Source: Verrucomicrobiaceae bacterium (GTDB taxonomy: Bacteria; Verrucomicrobiota; Verrucomicrobiia; Verrucomicrobiales; Verrucomicrobiaceae). From it: a stretch of 64,000 nucleotides of DNA. The notes beneath the pieces are model-generated. The model ran no database searches. It saw only the letters and a list, made by a program, of their open reading frames with translations, and was not told the origin of the DNA. A program made the position numbers and the translations under genes. Within the stretch, counting starts at the first letter, position 1, and each line of letters starts with the position of its first letter. Below are positions 63,187 through 64,000 of the stretch, in pieces. The stretch covers positions 1-64,000 of the forward strand of contig JAIBCL010000013.1 of NCBI GenBank assembly GCA_019694165.1, in the 5' to 3' direction.

Positions 63187-64000
63187 TCATTGGGTGGGAA
63201 GAAAAAGTCTGAACTCTTTAAGACTTTCATCGCTCGTATATCGCAAACGAGATGCATCACCTGTCCGCTCAGCGACTCTCAATGCTATTTGAACGCCCAT
63301 CCAAAAATCCTCCTTATCGCCGATTATCTCATCAGCCATCTCACGAGCGGACAGATCTAAATCTGGGTAACCTGACGAATCAGATAAGCGAAGCAATAAA
63401 CTCTGTGTGCCATGTCGAGTCGCTAGCGAGCAGGTAAGGGAAACCAATTTCTTGCCGCCCTTGGGACATTTGAATCTCTCAATCCTCTCTGCCCCCGCAA
63501 TTGCGAGTCCCAGAACTGCACAACCGAATAACAATCGATCAACTGCAACGTTTGGTGCCTCTGTCCACGGTGTGCACATGAATTCGATTCCCGGAAATTG
63601 TGACTTCATGAACGAGAGCACGTCATTCGCAAGCGCTGTGGGGTCGGCAACCACATCACGCTTAATCACCATGTCAGCACGACTAGTTGATTGGAGCGCT
63701 TTTTCATCTCCCGATCCCATGCGCGTCAGTTCTGAATCGCCAAAATTCAGTAATCGAATTGCATACCGTAATGTCTCGAACACAAATTGTTCAGTCGCAG
63801 TAGGAATGGACGCCAAGTGACCAACCCAGCCTGGAAGAAATCGTGAAACGATAATGTCGCGGCTGAGACGGCGAAGGTAAGCGCGATGGACGTCAAAGAA
63901 GAACCCTCTCACTCCAATAATTGATTTTGAGTTATCCAGGAGCCGATGTTTGATTACAACAACACGCCGCCTCTTACCATCTTTCGGTTGGTTCCATTCT
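63187..64000 (-). CDS. Unrecognised protein, partial (5' end outside window)
   Basis: The frame is open from the window edge (its first visible residues read EWNQPKDGKRRRVVVIKHRL) to the stop at 63187; a GTG at 63912 is an internal alternative start. About 270 residues are visible, with a helical middle and CPKGGKKLVSLTCSLATRHGTQ near the end. No family is recognised. The DNA is AT-richer than most of the window and codon use is less GC-biased, which suggests acquired DNA. Confidence 0.6.
   Translation of the reverse strand, partial: EWNQPKDGKRRRVVVIKHRLLDNSKSIIGVRGFFFDVHRAYLRRLSRDIIVSRFLPGWVGHLASIPTATEQFVFETLRYAIRLLNFGDSELTRMGSGDEKALQSTSRADMVIKRDVVADPTALANDVLSFMKSQFPGIEFMCTPWTEAPNVAVDRLLFGCAVLGLAIAGAERIERFKCPKGGKKLVSLTCSLATRHGTQSLLLRLSDSSGYPDLDLSAREMADEIIGDKEDFWMGVQIALRVAERTGDASRLRYTSDESLKEFRLFLPTQ

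Overview
This window is a high-GC bacterial chromosome segment, most likely from the Verrucomicrobiota (PVC superphylum), probably a Verrucomicrobiaceae/Prosthecobacter-like organism. The basis is the combination of several formylglycine sulfatases, planctomycete-type c-cytochrome (PSCyt1) domains joined to leucine-rich repeats, a YHYH-domain protein, a TAT-type Gfo/Idh/MocA oxidoreductase, Pro/Ala-rich lipoproteins and a eukaryote-type HisA. The phylum is an inference from gene content; no rRNA gene is present.

Layout. 1-310 is the 3' part of a tmRNA gene (5' end outside the window). 728-9155 is a forward series: a lipoprotein, moeA, glgE (maltosyltransferase), a stand-alone CHASE2 protein, a DoxX-like membrane protein, a Gfo/Idh/MocA oxidoreductase and a lipoprotein with a discoidin-like domain. 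9320-20389 holds three sulfatases, two membrane or periplasmic c-type cytochrome proteins, a YHYH protein and a GT-C-like membrane protein, with a MITE-like element at 14261-14556. rimO follows. From 39266 down to 22022 the minus strand carries str, S10 and spc ribosomal genes in one long run (rpsL to secY-map), then a eukaryote-type hisA and a DciA-like gene. tuf, rpsN and rpmD are absent from their usual slots, and a coiled-coil secretory gene sits between rpsS and rplV. A consensus-like promoter (39451-39478) precedes rpsL.

39730-47062 carries mpl and an M14 peptidase resembling murein-peptide amidase. A large TIR-NB-ARC-TPR STAND gene with nearly identical 144-bp tandem repeats lies between them. 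A second MITE-like element (44373-44524, 8-bp target duplication) forms the 5' end of the peptidase gene. A lipase-like lipoprotein and a SMUG-type uracil-DNA glycosylase follow. 47154-52603 holds a large lipoprotein, glgC, a third PSCyt1/LRR protein and an unknown secreted protein.

53205-63083 mixes secreted hydrolases (an alpha/beta hydrolase, an SGNH-like protein with chitobiase C-terminal-type domains, a sulfatase, an unrecognised secreted protein) with defence or stress modules: an ImmA/IrrE-DUF4411 pair, a UPF0175-DUF3368 pair whose toxin is frameshifted, and a SEFIR-NB-ARC gene whose conserved N-terminus is out of frame. The last gene (63187-64000) is partial, unrecognised and AT-richer than the rest.

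Together, the secreted proteins point to scavenging of sulfated or decorated polysaccharides with glycogen/maltose-1-phosphate metabolism. The accessory loci point to anti-phage or stress defence that has been exposed to transposition and decay. Coordinates for genes use the start judged most likely; where an alternative start is plausible it is stated.
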